A stretch of 64,000 nucleotides of DNA from NCBI GenBank assembly GCA_964398185.1, contig CAYNML010000025.1, positions 1 to 64,000 on the forward strand. Direction: 5' to 3'. Numbering within the stretch: position 1 is the stretch's first letter; the number at the start of each line of letters is the position of its first letter. A program made the position numbers and the translations under genes. Below, piece by piece: positions 25,870-33,506 of the stretch. This stretch comes from Fen-1058 sp964398185. GTDB taxonomy: Bacteria > Chloroflexota > Anaerolineae > Fen-1058. The notes beneath the pieces were generated by a model that saw nothing but the letters and a program-made list of their open reading frames with translations, had not been told where the DNA came from and did no database searches.

Positions 25870-26238
25870 ATGGAAAACGTCGTCGAGCAGGTCAAGCCGG
25901 AAGTCGAGAAGGCCAAGGAAGTTATGGCGGAAGAGACGAACAAGCTGCAAGAAGCGCTGCATCGCGTGATGCTGGCGGCCGTGGGTACCGTGGGTCTGGT
26001 GCAGGACGAGCTGGAGCACTTTGTGAACAAAGCCGTCGAACGCGGCCAGATTGCGGAGAAAGAAGCACGCCAGACGGTGCATGACGTGACCGAGAAGCGC
26101 AAAGGCGCCGAGAAGGAAGTGGACAAGCGCTTTGAGGATATGCTGGTCAAGTTGAACATCCCAACCAAGAACGACATCGCCGCGCTGAACGACAAGATCG
26201 CCGACCTCACCAAGAAGGTCGAGTCGCTGAAGAACTAG
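25870..26238 (+). CDS. Phasin-like helical protein
   Basis: 122 residues, entirely helical and charged, with a central hydrophobic ALHRVMLAAVGTVGLVQDEL and a C-terminal coiled coil (DIAALNDKIADLTKKVESL), the PhaF/PhaI-type phasin layout. Phasins coat polyhydroxyalkanoate or lipid granules. AGGAGGATCT precedes the ATG at 25870. It lies beside phaR, which supports the granule link, yet no phaC is in the window. Confidence 0.75.
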   Translation: MENVVEQVKPEVEKAKEVMAEETNKLQEALHRVMLAAVGTVGLVQDELEHFVNKAVERGQIAEKEARQTVHDVTEKRKGAEKEVDKRFEDMLVKLNIPTKNDIAALNDKIADLTKKVESLKN

Positions 26239-26266
26239 GCCGCGGCCTAATCTGGCGCACATACAG

Positions 26267-26303
26267 ACAGGGGAGCGTGACGCACAAAGTCACCCTCCCC
26301 TGT
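26267..26303 (+). terminator. Hairpin between phasin and phaR
   Basis: ACAGGGGAG / CTCCCCTGT (9 bp) with an inner GTGAC/GTCAC stem. Followed by TTGGTTG rather than a clean T-run, so a weak terminator or processing site. Confidence 0.55.
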
Positions 26304-26332
26304 TGGTTGTATAATAGTCGCGAGGTGAATCC

Positions 26333-26929
26333 ATGCCGCTCATTAAACGCTACGCTAATCGCAAACTGTACGACACCGAATCGAAACGCTATATCACCCT
26401 CGACGGCATCGCCGAGATGATCCGCCAGCAGCAGGACGTCAAGGTGGTCGATCACGAAACCGGCGAAGACATCACCGCGCTGACGCAGGCGCAGATCATC
26501 TTCGAGCAAGAACGCAAGCTGCGCAGCGGCATTCCGCGCACCGTGTTCACCAACATCATCCAGACCAGCAGCGACACCATCAGCCAGGTCTGGCACGCCA
26601 TCGTTCCCCCAGATGAAATGAAGAAAGCCGTAGACTCGGAAATTGAGAAGCGCGTGCAAGCGCTGATCAAGGCCGGACAGTTGACAGACGACGACGGCAT
26701 TCGGCTGTTGGATCAATTGCTCACGCCGCCCACTCCGGAGCCGGAAGCCCCCAAACCCGATCGAACTGCGCCCCTCGGCGGCCTGGAGAAGCTCATCAAG
26801 CAGCGCGCCCCCAGCCAGGAGCAGTTGGAGCAGCTCACCAAGCAGGTTGAGGCACTTACCGCCGAGGTCGAGCGCCTAACCAAGCTCAAGCTGCCGCGCC
26901 CGCCCAGGCCACCGTCCAACAGCAAATAG
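26333..26929 (+). CDS. phaR: Polyhydroxyalkanoate synthesis regulator PhaR-like
   Basis: 198 residues. The N-terminal ~65 residues are the PHB/PHA accumulation-regulator DNA-binding domain (IKRYANRKLYDTESKRYITL), followed by a PHB_acc-like helical segment and a Pro-rich linker into a short C-terminal coiled coil. PhaR binds PHA granules and represses phasin genes in proteobacteria; here it follows the phasin gene by 94 bp, so autoregulation is plausible. Confidence 0.88.
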   Translation: MPLIKRYANRKLYDTESKRYITLDGIAEMIRQQQDVKVVDHETGEDITALTQAQIIFEQERKLRSGIPRTVFTNIIQTSSDTISQVWHAIVPPDEMKKAVDSEIEKRVQALIKAGQLTDDDGIRLLDQLLTPPTPEPEAPKPDRTAPLGGLEKLIKQRAPSQEQLEQLTKQVEALTAEVERLTKLKLPRPPRPPSNSK

Positions 26930-27095
26930 CGCCCGCGTAAATTAGCCGAACGGCGCGCACCATCTACAACTGGACGCAAACAAAAACTCGCAAATCTCCC
27001 AACTCAACAAGAGCCGGAAGTGTGATATACCTAGGCTGGACACTGGTCGATCCAGCCAATTGCTCAGTGTATCTTCCCAATCAGACACCACACCC

Positions 27096-27698
27096 ATGAT
27101 CACGATCACCGGAACGACTCGCCAGACCTTTGGTTTTCCCGCCGACAGCGCCACCGCCAGCAGTTTCTATCGCGACTTCAGCCGCATCCTGCGCTACCTG
27201 CCGCACATCCATTTGATCAAAGCCTACGGGCCGGATCAATTCCGGGTGATGTATCACACCCTGGAACTCAGTGTGTACCGCGTGCGGATCTACTGCGACC
27301 TGCAGGTGTGGTATGACGAGGTCGCCCAGACCCTGCACGTAGCGCCGCTGCTGAACAAGCCGCCCGTGAAGTCCGAGGCCACAGTGCATTCGCTCACGGC
27401 GCAGGGCTATTTCACCAGCCAGTCGATCTTCCGGCCGCACGGCGATCACAGTTTGGTCGATTATCAGTTGAGCCTGGAAGCGCGCCTGCCCAAACCGTTC
27501 GGCCTGATGTTGATGCCCGACCGGGTCATTGAGCAGATTGCCAGCAACATCACCGAGTGGCGCATTCACGAGATCGCCGGGGGGTTTATCAAGCGATCCG
27601 TACAGGAATATCAGGGAGGCGCAGCTCACGCGGTGCGCCCAGTGCGGCCAGAATGGCATCCTGCTGTTGCCGCGCCGCAGCCTCACCGCGGTCGATGA
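27096..27698 (+). CDS. DUF1997 family protein
   Basis: 200 residues from the ATG at 27096 (no clear ribosome-binding site; an upstream TTG at 27060 is an alternative). The body resembles the DUF1997 family of cyanobacteria and Chloroflexota (FRVMYHTLELSVYRVRIYC, LPKPFGLMLMP). The last ~36 codons overlap the 3' end of the convergent patatin gene and encode an Arg/Pro-rich tail unlike the rest, so the ancestral stop was probably earlier. The function is unknown. Confidence 0.72.
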   Translation: MITITGTTRQTFGFPADSATASSFYRDFSRILRYLPHIHLIKAYGPDQFRVMYHTLELSVYRVRIYCDLQVWYDEVAQTLHVAPLLNKPPVKSEATVHSLTAQGYFTSQSIFRPHGDHSLVDYQLSLEARLPKPFGLMLMPDRVIEQIASNITEWRIHEIAGGFIKRSVQEYQGGAAHAVRPVRPEWHPAVAAPQPHRGR

Positions 27699-28404
27699 GG
27701 TAAGCCGCCCGATTGAACATGAGCGAGTTGAAGCCGGCCAACGTCGGCTGGATCAGACAATCCACGGCGTCCAACCCCCCGCCCGATCGCTGGATCAGCG
27801 TCTCGAGGGCCAGCGCCCCAAAGCGCAGAGGCCCCCCGCGCCGCCGCAGGTGCGGCTGCATCAAATCTACCCCAATGACATAGTCCGCACCCAGAGTGCG
27901 GATTTGCTTTCCGGGCAGGTTGCACGACACTCCGCCATCACCCAGCAGGCGGCCATCACGCTCCACCGGCTCCACAAAACCCGGCACCGCGCAGCTGGCA
28001 TGCACCGCCGTTGCGACACGCCCTTTATTGATCAGCACCGGCTCGCCCGTCATGAGATCGGTGGCGACCACTGCAAACGGAATCCGCAGATCGTCAAACT
28101 CCACGTCGCCGATCAGATCGAGCAGATAGCGTTCGAGTTTCTTGAAGTGAATAAAGCCCCGCCGCGGCCACACCAGCCGCGCGATGCGTCGCCAGCCGAT
28201 CTGCAATGCCCGCCGATTCATCTCCTCCAACGGCACACCCGCGCAATACACCGCGCCGATGATCGAGCCGGCGCTGACACCCGTCACACAATCGATCGGG
28301 ATGTCGTGCTGCGTCAGCACGTTCAGCACGCCAATGTGCGCCGGGCCGCGTGAGATGCCCCCGCTCAACGCCAGGCCGATGCGCTTATTGCCAGGAATGG
28401 TCAT
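27589..28404 (-). CDS. Patatin-like phospholipase (RssA type)
   Basis: 271 residues from the ATG at 28404 where similarity begins (MTIPGNKRIGLALSGG). It has GGISRGPAHIGVL, the nucleophile GVSAGS, and the Asp in LLGDGGVS. A compact RssA-like lipid hydrolase, shorter than the patatin at 21399-22754. The 3' end overlaps the DUF1997 gene by 110 bp on the other strand. It follows a GMC oxidoreductase gene by 10 bp. Confidence 0.85.
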   Translation of the reverse strand: MTIPGNKRIGLALSGGISRGPAHIGVLNVLTQHDIPIDCVTGVSAGSIIGAVYCAGVPLEEMNRRALQIGWRRIARLVWPRRGFIHFKKLERYLLDLIGDVEFDDLRIPFAVVATDLMTGEPVLINKGRVATAVHASCAVPGFVEPVERDGRLLGDGGVSCNLPGKQIRTLGADYVIGVDLMQPHLRRRGGPLRFGALALETLIQRSGGGLDAVDCLIQPTLAGFNSLMFNRAAYLIDRGEAAARQQQDAILAALGAPRELRLPDIPVRIA

Positions 28405-28414
28405 GGAAAGAGCT

Positions 28415-30064
28415 TTAAGGCGCCGCGCTCCCAAGCGGAGGGCGCACGTTCGCGCCAGGCTTGGCCGGCACCAGGCTCATGGCATATTCAGCCAAGGCGG
28501 TGATCGTCAGGCTGGGATTGACGCCGGGATTGGCGGGCATGATCGAACCGTCGACGACGAACAGCCCGGGGTAGTTGTGAATCTCGCAATTGAGATCGAT
28601 CACGCCGTCCTGATCGCTCAAGCCAAACGGCACGCCGCCCAAGATGTGCGCCGTCATCGGAATGTTGAGCAGCCCTTCATTCAGCGAGCCGAGCGGGATG
28701 CCGTTGGTCTTCTGGGCGAAACGCCGCGTCGCCGCATGACCGATATCGATCTTGCTGGGGATTGTGTGTTCAGCATCCGGCCGCGATACCAGATTCTTGC
28801 GCCAGGCGGTGAAGATGCTGCGCCCCAGCCGCAGCCGGATGCGATTGTCCTCCGTCTGCATCACCAGGATAATGGTCGAGCGCTGCGCCCAGCCGGGCAG
28901 CAGATGTGTTTTGGCAAAATCGCGCGGGCGCGTGAAGATTTGCGCGGCAGTCTTGAAGAAGCGCGTGATGATACGCCCGCCGCTATCGACCAGCGGCCCG
29001 GCCAGGAAGCGCATCAGTGAGGAACCCGCCGGGTAGCGCACCGGCTCGATGGTGGTCACATCGTCGGCGTGGAAGATGGACGTGATGGCGATGCCTTCCG
29101 AATAGTTGGTTTTCAACTCGCGCGCGGTGGACCCCAGCAGCGCCTCGCTGTTGGTGCGCACCAGGTTGCCCAGCTGCTGCGAAAGGCGGGGCAGCGAGTG
29201 GGTGACATCGCGGCAGCGGAATAACAAGCGCAGGGTGCCCAGTGTCCCCGCCGAGAAGATCACATTGCGGGCGCGCACCACACGATCGGGTTTGGAGAAT
29301 ACCGCCGTCGCGCTGCGATAGATCACTTCATAGCGCGCGCCGTCGGGTTGATCGGGCGGCAGCGGGTGCACATCATGCACTTCAGTTTCAGGCCAGACCT
29401 GCGCGCCCCACTTCTCAGCCAGATACAAGTAGTTCTTGACCAGTGTATTCTTAGCGCCGTGACGGCAGCCGACCATGCAGCCGCCGCAATGAATGCAGCC
29501 GGTCCGATCGGGTCCTTCACCGCCGAAGTAAGGATCGGGCACCGTCTTGCCCGCTTCGCCGAAAAATGTACCGACGTTGGTAGGCTTGAACGTGCCCTGC
29601 ATATTCAACTCAGCCGCGATGTCCTGCATGACAAAATCAGCCGGCCACAAACACGGATTGGGATTGACGCCCAACATGCGCTTGGCCGTCACGTAGTGCG
29701 GCATAAGGACGGTCTTCCAGTCGGCCAGATGCGACCACGCCGGCGCCGCAAACAGTTTATCACTGGGAACCATCAGCACGTTGGCGTAGCCCAGGCTGCC
29801 GCCGCCCACGCCGCTGCCGTGCAGCACAAAGACATCACGAAAAGGGCTGATCTGCAAGATGCCAAAGCAGCGCAAGACCGGGAACCACAGATATTTGAAG
29901 ACATTCCAGTTAGACTTGGGAAAGTCCTGGTCGCGGAAGCGCTTACCACGTTCCAGCACCAGCACGCGATAACCCTTCTCGGTCAGGCGCAGCGCTGACA
30001 CGCTGCCCCCGAATCCCGATCCGACGATCACGTAGTCGAAACACTCAGGCATGGGCTTGGCCAT
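28415..30064 (-). CDS. GMC family oxidoreductase (cholesterol-oxidase-like)
   Basis: 549 residues. N-terminal FAD motif VIVGSGFGGSVSALRL (about 12-27) with LVLERG, then HGSGVGGGSLGYAN, a Cys-rich IHCGGCMVGCRHGAKNTL, and the C-terminal NPSLTITALAEYAM. This matches the cholesterol-oxidase branch of GMC enzymes, which oxidise alcohol groups of lipophilic substrates with FAD. It is probably co-transcribed with the RssA-type patatin downstream. Confidence 0.88.
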   Translation of the reverse strand: MAKPMPECFDYVIVGSGFGGSVSALRLTEKGYRVLVLERGKRFRDQDFPKSNWNVFKYLWFPVLRCFGILQISPFRDVFVLHGSGVGGGSLGYANVLMVPSDKLFAAPAWSHLADWKTVLMPHYVTAKRMLGVNPNPCLWPADFVMQDIAAELNMQGTFKPTNVGTFFGEAGKTVPDPYFGGEGPDRTGCIHCGGCMVGCRHGAKNTLVKNYLYLAEKWGAQVWPETEVHDVHPLPPDQPDGARYEVIYRSATAVFSKPDRVVRARNVIFSAGTLGTLRLLFRCRDVTHSLPRLSQQLGNLVRTNSEALLGSTARELKTNYSEGIAITSIFHADDVTTIEPVRYPAGSSLMRFLAGPLVDSGGRIITRFFKTAAQIFTRPRDFAKTHLLPGWAQRSTIILVMQTEDNRIRLRLGRSIFTAWRKNLVSRPDAEHTIPSKIDIGHAATRRFAQKTNGIPLGSLNEGLLNIPMTAHILGGVPFGLSDQDGVIDLNCEIHNYPGLFVVDGSIMPANPGVNPSLTITALAEYAMSLVPAKPGANVRPPLGSAAP

Positions 30065-30101
30065 ATCCCCTCCCCGGGATGAGCTCGTTGGCGGGTGAAT
30101 C

Positions 30102-30506
30102 TCACTCGATTTCTTTCACCATATGATAGATGAGGTCGGTATCCGACACGACGGCGAGCGGTTTGTGTTTGCCATTCTCGTCGCGCACCACCACCACGCG
30201 GTGGATGTGGTGCTCCAGCAGCAGATTCGCTACAGCCGCCAGTCGATCTTCCGGCGCCACCGTCACCACCTCCCGGGTCATGTAATCACTCACCGGCTGG
30301 CGCTGCCAATCATCTCTGGCCAGATAGCCGCGCAGCACGTCGCTGCGTGTAATGATGCCTGTCAGGTAACCCGCCGCATCGGTAACAACCAGCGAACTGA
30401 TGTCGTGTTCCACCATCTTGGTCACGGCATCAATCAGCGGCGCATCGGATGCGCAACAATGACAGCCGAAGCGTTTGGCCTCGAGGACAGTGCGGCCTTG
30501 TTTCAT
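30102..30506 (-). CDS. Two-CBS-domain protein
   Basis: 134 residues from the ATG at 30506 with GGAGA upstream. Two CBS repeats are visible, DISSLVVTDAAGYLTGIITRS and HHIHRVVVVRDE...AVVSDTD, forming one Bateman module that would bind an adenine nucleotide. A CHCCASD patch near residue 15 may bind a metal. A stand-alone regulator or chaperone of unknown target. Confidence 0.82.
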   Translation of the reverse strand: MKQGRTVLEAKRFGCHCCASDAPLIDAVTKMVEHDISSLVVTDAAGYLTGIITRSDVLRGYLARDDWQRQPVSDYMTREVVTVAPEDRLAAVANLLLEHHIHRVVVVRDENGKHKPLAVVSDTDLIYHMVKEIE

Positions 30507-30585
30507 GCTGATCTCCTGCAAGGATGTGGATGAGCCGTGCTCAAAGTGTACTCCATCGTGAAATGAAATACAAGCGTCCGTGAAT

Positions 30586-31749
30586 CTAGAAGTCGACTGG
30601 CCGGCCGTCGTAAGCGCATTCAAAGAGGCGGCGCAAGTCGTCCGCGCTGGGAAGGCGCTGGCTGGTGGCGATCTGCGTGTCGGTCTCAGCGCGCCGCACC
30701 AGTTCCGGGAGAGCCTGCTCAAAAGCTGGCCGATCGATCCCCAGCTCGCGCACGGTCAACGGCTGATTGAGTTGTCGCTCCAGATCGCGCACAGCCGCGG
30801 TTAAACTCGCCGCCCCGATCGGTTCCGTGTCCGCCCGCAGGCCCAGCGTCTTGGCGATGTCTGCATAACGGCTATCGCCGCCGTTGGCCGTAAACTCGAT
30901 CGTGTAGGGGAGAAATAACGCCACCGCGCGCCCATGCGATACCCGAAACAACGCGCCCAGCGCATGGCCCATGCAGTGCGCCAGCGTGGCCTGCGAATTA
31001 CCAAAGCCGATGCCGCCAATAGCAGCCGCATTGTGCATGTGCTCGCGCGCTTCCCGATCCGATCCGTCAGCGTAGGCGCGCGGCAAATAGGCGAAGATCA
31101 ACCGCACGGCGTGCAGGCACAGCGCGTCGGAGAAATCGCTGCGCCAGGTGCTCTGATAACTCTCGATCGATTGCGTCAGCGCGTCGAGGCCGGTATCGGC
31201 TGTGATGGACGGCGGCAGCGACATGACCAACGCCGGATCGATGATGGCGTAATCGGGCAGCATGCCGCGCGTGCCTACACCCACCTTACGCTGCTCCACC
31301 GTATCGGTCAGCACGGCGTACCACGTTGCTTCCGACCCCGTGCCCGAGGTGGTGGGGATGGCGATCAACCTGGCCTTGGCGCGCATTGTATACAGATCGA
31401 AGGGATTGACGTTGATGGCTTCGATGCCGGGATTCTCGTACAGCAGCCACGCCGCCTTGGCCGCATCCAGGCACGATCCGCCGCCGAGGCCGATGATCCA
31501 ATCGGGCTGGTGTTGAGCCAGAGCGTCGGCGCAGCGCTGGGCCATTTGCAGCGACGGCTCCGGCTCCACCTCGTCGAAGATCGTGCAGGCCAGTCCCGCC
31601 GCGCCGAGCTGATCGATCACGAGCTGCGCCAATCCCAACTGCACGATGTTACGATCAGTGATCACAAAGGCGCGCTGTCCCGTCAGCTGCGCCAGGAAGC
31701 TCAGCGCTTCTTCGCCGAAGACGACGTGCGGGCTGTCAAAGAACCACAT
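30586..31749 (-). CDS. Iron-containing alcohol dehydrogenase family protein
   Basis: 387 residues. IGLGGGSCLDAAKA is the NAD(P)-binding GGGS motif, followed by PTTSGTGSE and the metal site TADTGLDALTQSIE plus LAHCMGHALG and HGRAVAL. The position usually occupied by the second metal-binding histidine (DxxxH) is Gln (DALTQ), as in some family branches. The metal and substrate are therefore uncertain. It has a hairpin upstream that ends the neighbouring SCP2 transcript. Confidence 0.85.
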   Translation of the reverse strand: MWFFDSPHVVFGEEALSFLAQLTGQRAFVITDRNIVQLGLAQLVIDQLGAAGLACTIFDEVEPEPSLQMAQRCADALAQHQPDWIIGLGGGSCLDAAKAAWLLYENPGIEAINVNPFDLYTMRAKARLIAIPTTSGTGSEATWYAVLTDTVEQRKVGVGTRGMLPDYAIIDPALVMSLPPSITADTGLDALTQSIESYQSTWRSDFSDALCLHAVRLIFAYLPRAYADGSDREAREHMHNAAAIGGIGFGNSQATLAHCMGHALGALFRVSHGRAVALFLPYTIEFTANGGDSRYADIAKTLGLRADTEPIGAASLTAAVRDLERQLNQPLTVRELGIDRPAFEQALPELVRRAETDTQIATSQRLPSADDLRRLFECAYDGRPVDF

Positions 31750-31770
31750 CGTTCACGCTCCTGAAACGAC

Positions 31771-31802
31771 AAAGGGACACGATCGGAGTGATGTGTCCCT
31801 TG
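31771..31802 (-). terminator. Terminator of the SCP2 gene
   Basis: Inverted repeat AAGGGACAC / GTGTCCCTT (9 bp) followed by TTTGTCGTTTC on the minus strand, between the SCP2 gene and the ADH gene. Confidence 0.65.
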
Positions 31803-31820
31803 CGCAAATTGTCGGCGAGT

Positions 31821-32231
31821 TTAGGCCGGCCAGTCGGTGGCGACGCGCGTCGCGCACAAGACCAGTTCCGTGGCGGCTTTGGGCGCTTTCATGATCTTGA
31901 GCATGTTGCCCTTCAGTTTCAGCTGGCGCGTGACCATGCCCTGAATCGGATCAAGTTTCTTGTCCACCACTTTGCGCCAGACGGGGTACGTCGCTTCGAT
32001 GACGAACTCGGGCGCCTTGGCCGCAGCGTCGGCGGCGCGGAAGGCAGCGCGGCATTCGCCGTGCCACAGATCGACGTAGAGATACACTTCAGCTGGTTCA
32101 CCGGGCATGCCGGTCACCACCCAGTAGAAATCGCCTTCCCACGTCTTGGCCGCATCGCGATAACCGTCGCTCTTGTTCAGTTCGTCTTTCAGCGCCGCCA
32201 TCCACTCTTCCGATGCAAACTTGATACCCAT
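31821..32231 (-). CDS. SCP2 sterol-transfer-like protein
   Basis: 136 residues. WVVTGMPGEPAEVYLYVDLWHGE and KLDPIQGMVTRQLKLKGNMLKIMK match SCP2-type lipid-binding proteins (the KLKG...LLK segment). No signal peptide, so cytoplasmic. It is divergent from the acyl-CoA-binding protein gene with a shared symmetric promoter region (32264-32328), suggesting joint control of lipid-carrier proteins. Confidence 0.8.
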   Translation of the reverse strand: MGIKFASEEWMAALKDELNKSDGYRDAAKTWEGDFYWVVTGMPGEPAEVYLYVDLWHGECRAAFRAADAAAKAPEFVIEATYPVWRKVVDKKLDPIQGMVTRQLKLKGNMLKIMKAPKAATELVLCATRVATDWPA

Positions 32232-32263
32232 GCTGGCCTCCTTAAGCCCTCAATGTTGTATCC

Positions 32264-32292
32264 ATTGTATAACCGCCTGCGCCGCGAGGCAA
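32264..32292 (-). promoter_or_regulatory. Minus-strand promoter for the SCP2 gene
   Basis: TTGCCT (32292-32287), 17-bp spacer, TACAAT (32269-32264). The -10 lies in one arm of a 20-bp inverted repeat (32262-32281 with 32311-32330). Confidence 0.65.
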
Positions 32293-32299
32293 GTGGCAG

Positions 32300-32328
32300 T
32301 TGATCTTTACCGCAGGCGATCATACAAT
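32300..32328 (+). promoter_or_regulatory. Plus-strand promoter for the ACBP gene
   Basis: TTGATC (32300-32305), 17-bp spacer, TACAAT (32323-32328) in the other arm of the same inverted repeat. The two -35 boxes are 7 bp apart, back to back. Confidence 0.65.
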
Positions 32329-32344
32329 GGCCTAATCGTGCAAC

Positions 32345-32412
32345 GTCATTCCCGCACGCCTTCGCCATGCGCGCCCCCGCGCTTTGCGCGGACAGGGCGT
32401 GGCGGGAATCCA
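32345..32412. repeat. CGTCATTCCCGC-type inverted repeat element
   Basis: GTCATTCCCGCACGCC at the left and GGCGTGGCGGGAATCCAG at the right form imperfect terminal inverted repeats around a GC-rich centre. The GTCATTCCCGC...GCGGGAATCC pattern is a widespread dispersed bacterial repeat type. It lies in the 5' UTR of the ACBP gene. Confidence 0.65.
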
Positions 32413-32443
32413 GAGACCGATCTCATCTCACAGGGAGGATTCC

Positions 32444-32707
32444 ATGTCTACCGATCTGCAATCCCGCTTCCAACAGGCCGCCGCAGATTCCAAGCAGCTG
32501 CCCAAGCGCCCCGATAACAACACCCTGCTCAAGTTGTACTCGCTCTACAAGCAGGCCACGGTGGGCGATGTCACTGGCAGCCGCCCCGGCGGCTTCGACA
32601 TGGAAGGCAAGATGAAGTACGATGCGTGGGCCAGGCAAAAGGGCAAAGCCAAAGACGCGGCCATGCAGGAGTACGTCGATCTGGTGGAGAGTCTGAAAGC
32701 GAAGTAA
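32444..32707 (+). CDS. Acyl-CoA-binding protein
   Basis: 87 residues, the size of eukaryotic ACBP. LLKLYSLYKQATVGDVTGSRPG and KYDAWARQKGKAKDAAMQEY are the canonical ACBP helices contacting acyl-CoA. GGGAGGAT precedes the ATG at 32444. ACBPs buffer and deliver long-chain acyl-CoA and are patchy in bacteria. It is 2 bp before the cyclase gene. Confidence 0.93.
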   Translation: MSTDLQSRFQQAAADSKQLPKRPDNNTLLKLYSLYKQATVGDVTGSRPGGFDMEGKMKYDAWARQKGKAKDAAMQEYVDLVESLKAK

Positions 32708-32709
32708 GT

Positions 32710-33345
32710 ATGCCCATCTACGACATCTCGCTCACCCTCTCCAACGATCTGCCCGTGTGGCCCGGCGACACGCCGATCGATCTGCGGCGCAACAAAGATA
32801 TGCAGCAGGACGAGTTGTACACGCTGAGCCAGATCACCACCACCGTCCACGTCGGCTCGCACCTCGACGCGCCCATGCACTTCCTACGCGAGGGGCACGG
32901 CGTTGATCAGATCGATCTCAACAAACTGATCGGCCCGTGCTTCGTCGTCGATCTGCCTGACATCGACAGCATCGACGCGCAGGCGTTGGAGCAGGCCAAC
33001 ATCCCGGCGAATGTCACACGCCTGTTGTGCCGCACGCGCAACTCAGAATACTGGATGCGCGGCGACAAGGTGTTCCACACCGATTTCGTGGCGATCGATC
33101 CGTCGGGCGCGGAATGGATCGTGCAGCGCGGCATCCAACTCGTTGGCGTCGATTACCTCTCGGTGGGCGCATACGAGGGCGGCATCCCCACCCACGAGAT
33201 TCTGCTCAGCAACGGGGTCGTGCCCGTGGAAGGCCTCGATCTGTCCCGCATCGAGCCGGGTGAATACCAACTGATCTGCCTGCCGCTGAAATTGAAGGAT
33301 TGCGATGGCGCGCCGGTGCGAGCGGTGTTGATGCGGGATGAATAG
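32710..33345 (+). CDS. Cyclase family protein (kynurenine formamidase-like metal hydrolase)
   Basis: 211 residues with the HVGSHLDAPMHF metal-binding motif (HxxxHxD) around residue 51, WPGDTP near the start, and GVDYLSVG later, the cyclase/KynB fold. Members include arylformamidase, isatin hydrolase and polyketide-type cyclases; the substrate is unknown. It starts 2 bp after the ACBP stop with no spacer, so translational coupling is likely. Confidence 0.85.
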   Translation: MPIYDISLTLSNDLPVWPGDTPIDLRRNKDMQQDELYTLSQITTTVHVGSHLDAPMHFLREGHGVDQIDLNKLIGPCFVVDLPDIDSIDAQALEQANIPANVTRLLCRTRNSEYWMRGDKVFHTDFVAIDPSGAEWIVQRGIQLVGVDYLSVGAYEGGIPTHEILLSNGVVPVEGLDLSRIEPGEYQLICLPLKLKDCDGAPVRAVLMRDE

Positions 33346-33349
33346 ATCA

Positions 33350-33379
33350 TTGCTTACTTCGCCTGGCCCGTGATATAAT
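33350..33379 (+). promoter_or_regulatory. Promoter of the cDPGS-like gene
   Basis: TTGCTT (33350-33355), 18-bp spacer, extended -10 TGATATAAT with TATAAT at 33374-33379. It produces a leader of about 120 nt. Confidence 0.6.
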
Positions 33380-33426
33380 CGCCCTTGAAAAGATTCATGG
33401 CGCGCCATGTGCCATGATGAGCATAG

Positions 33427-33466
33427 AATGTCATTGAGGTGTGCCTCCGGGCTGCCCAATGACATT
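33427..33466 (+). promoter_or_regulatory. Terminator-like leader hairpin before the cDPGS-like gene
   Basis: AATGTCATTG / CAATGACATT (10-bp stem) followed by TTCGTTTT, between promoter and start codon, with a 14-bp palindrome CATGGCGCGCCATG just upstream. Placement suggests transcription attenuation; no known riboswitch class was recognised. Confidence 0.45.
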
Positions 33467-33506
33467 TTCGTTTTCCAATCCCAAACCCACACCACAGGAG
33501 AGAGTC

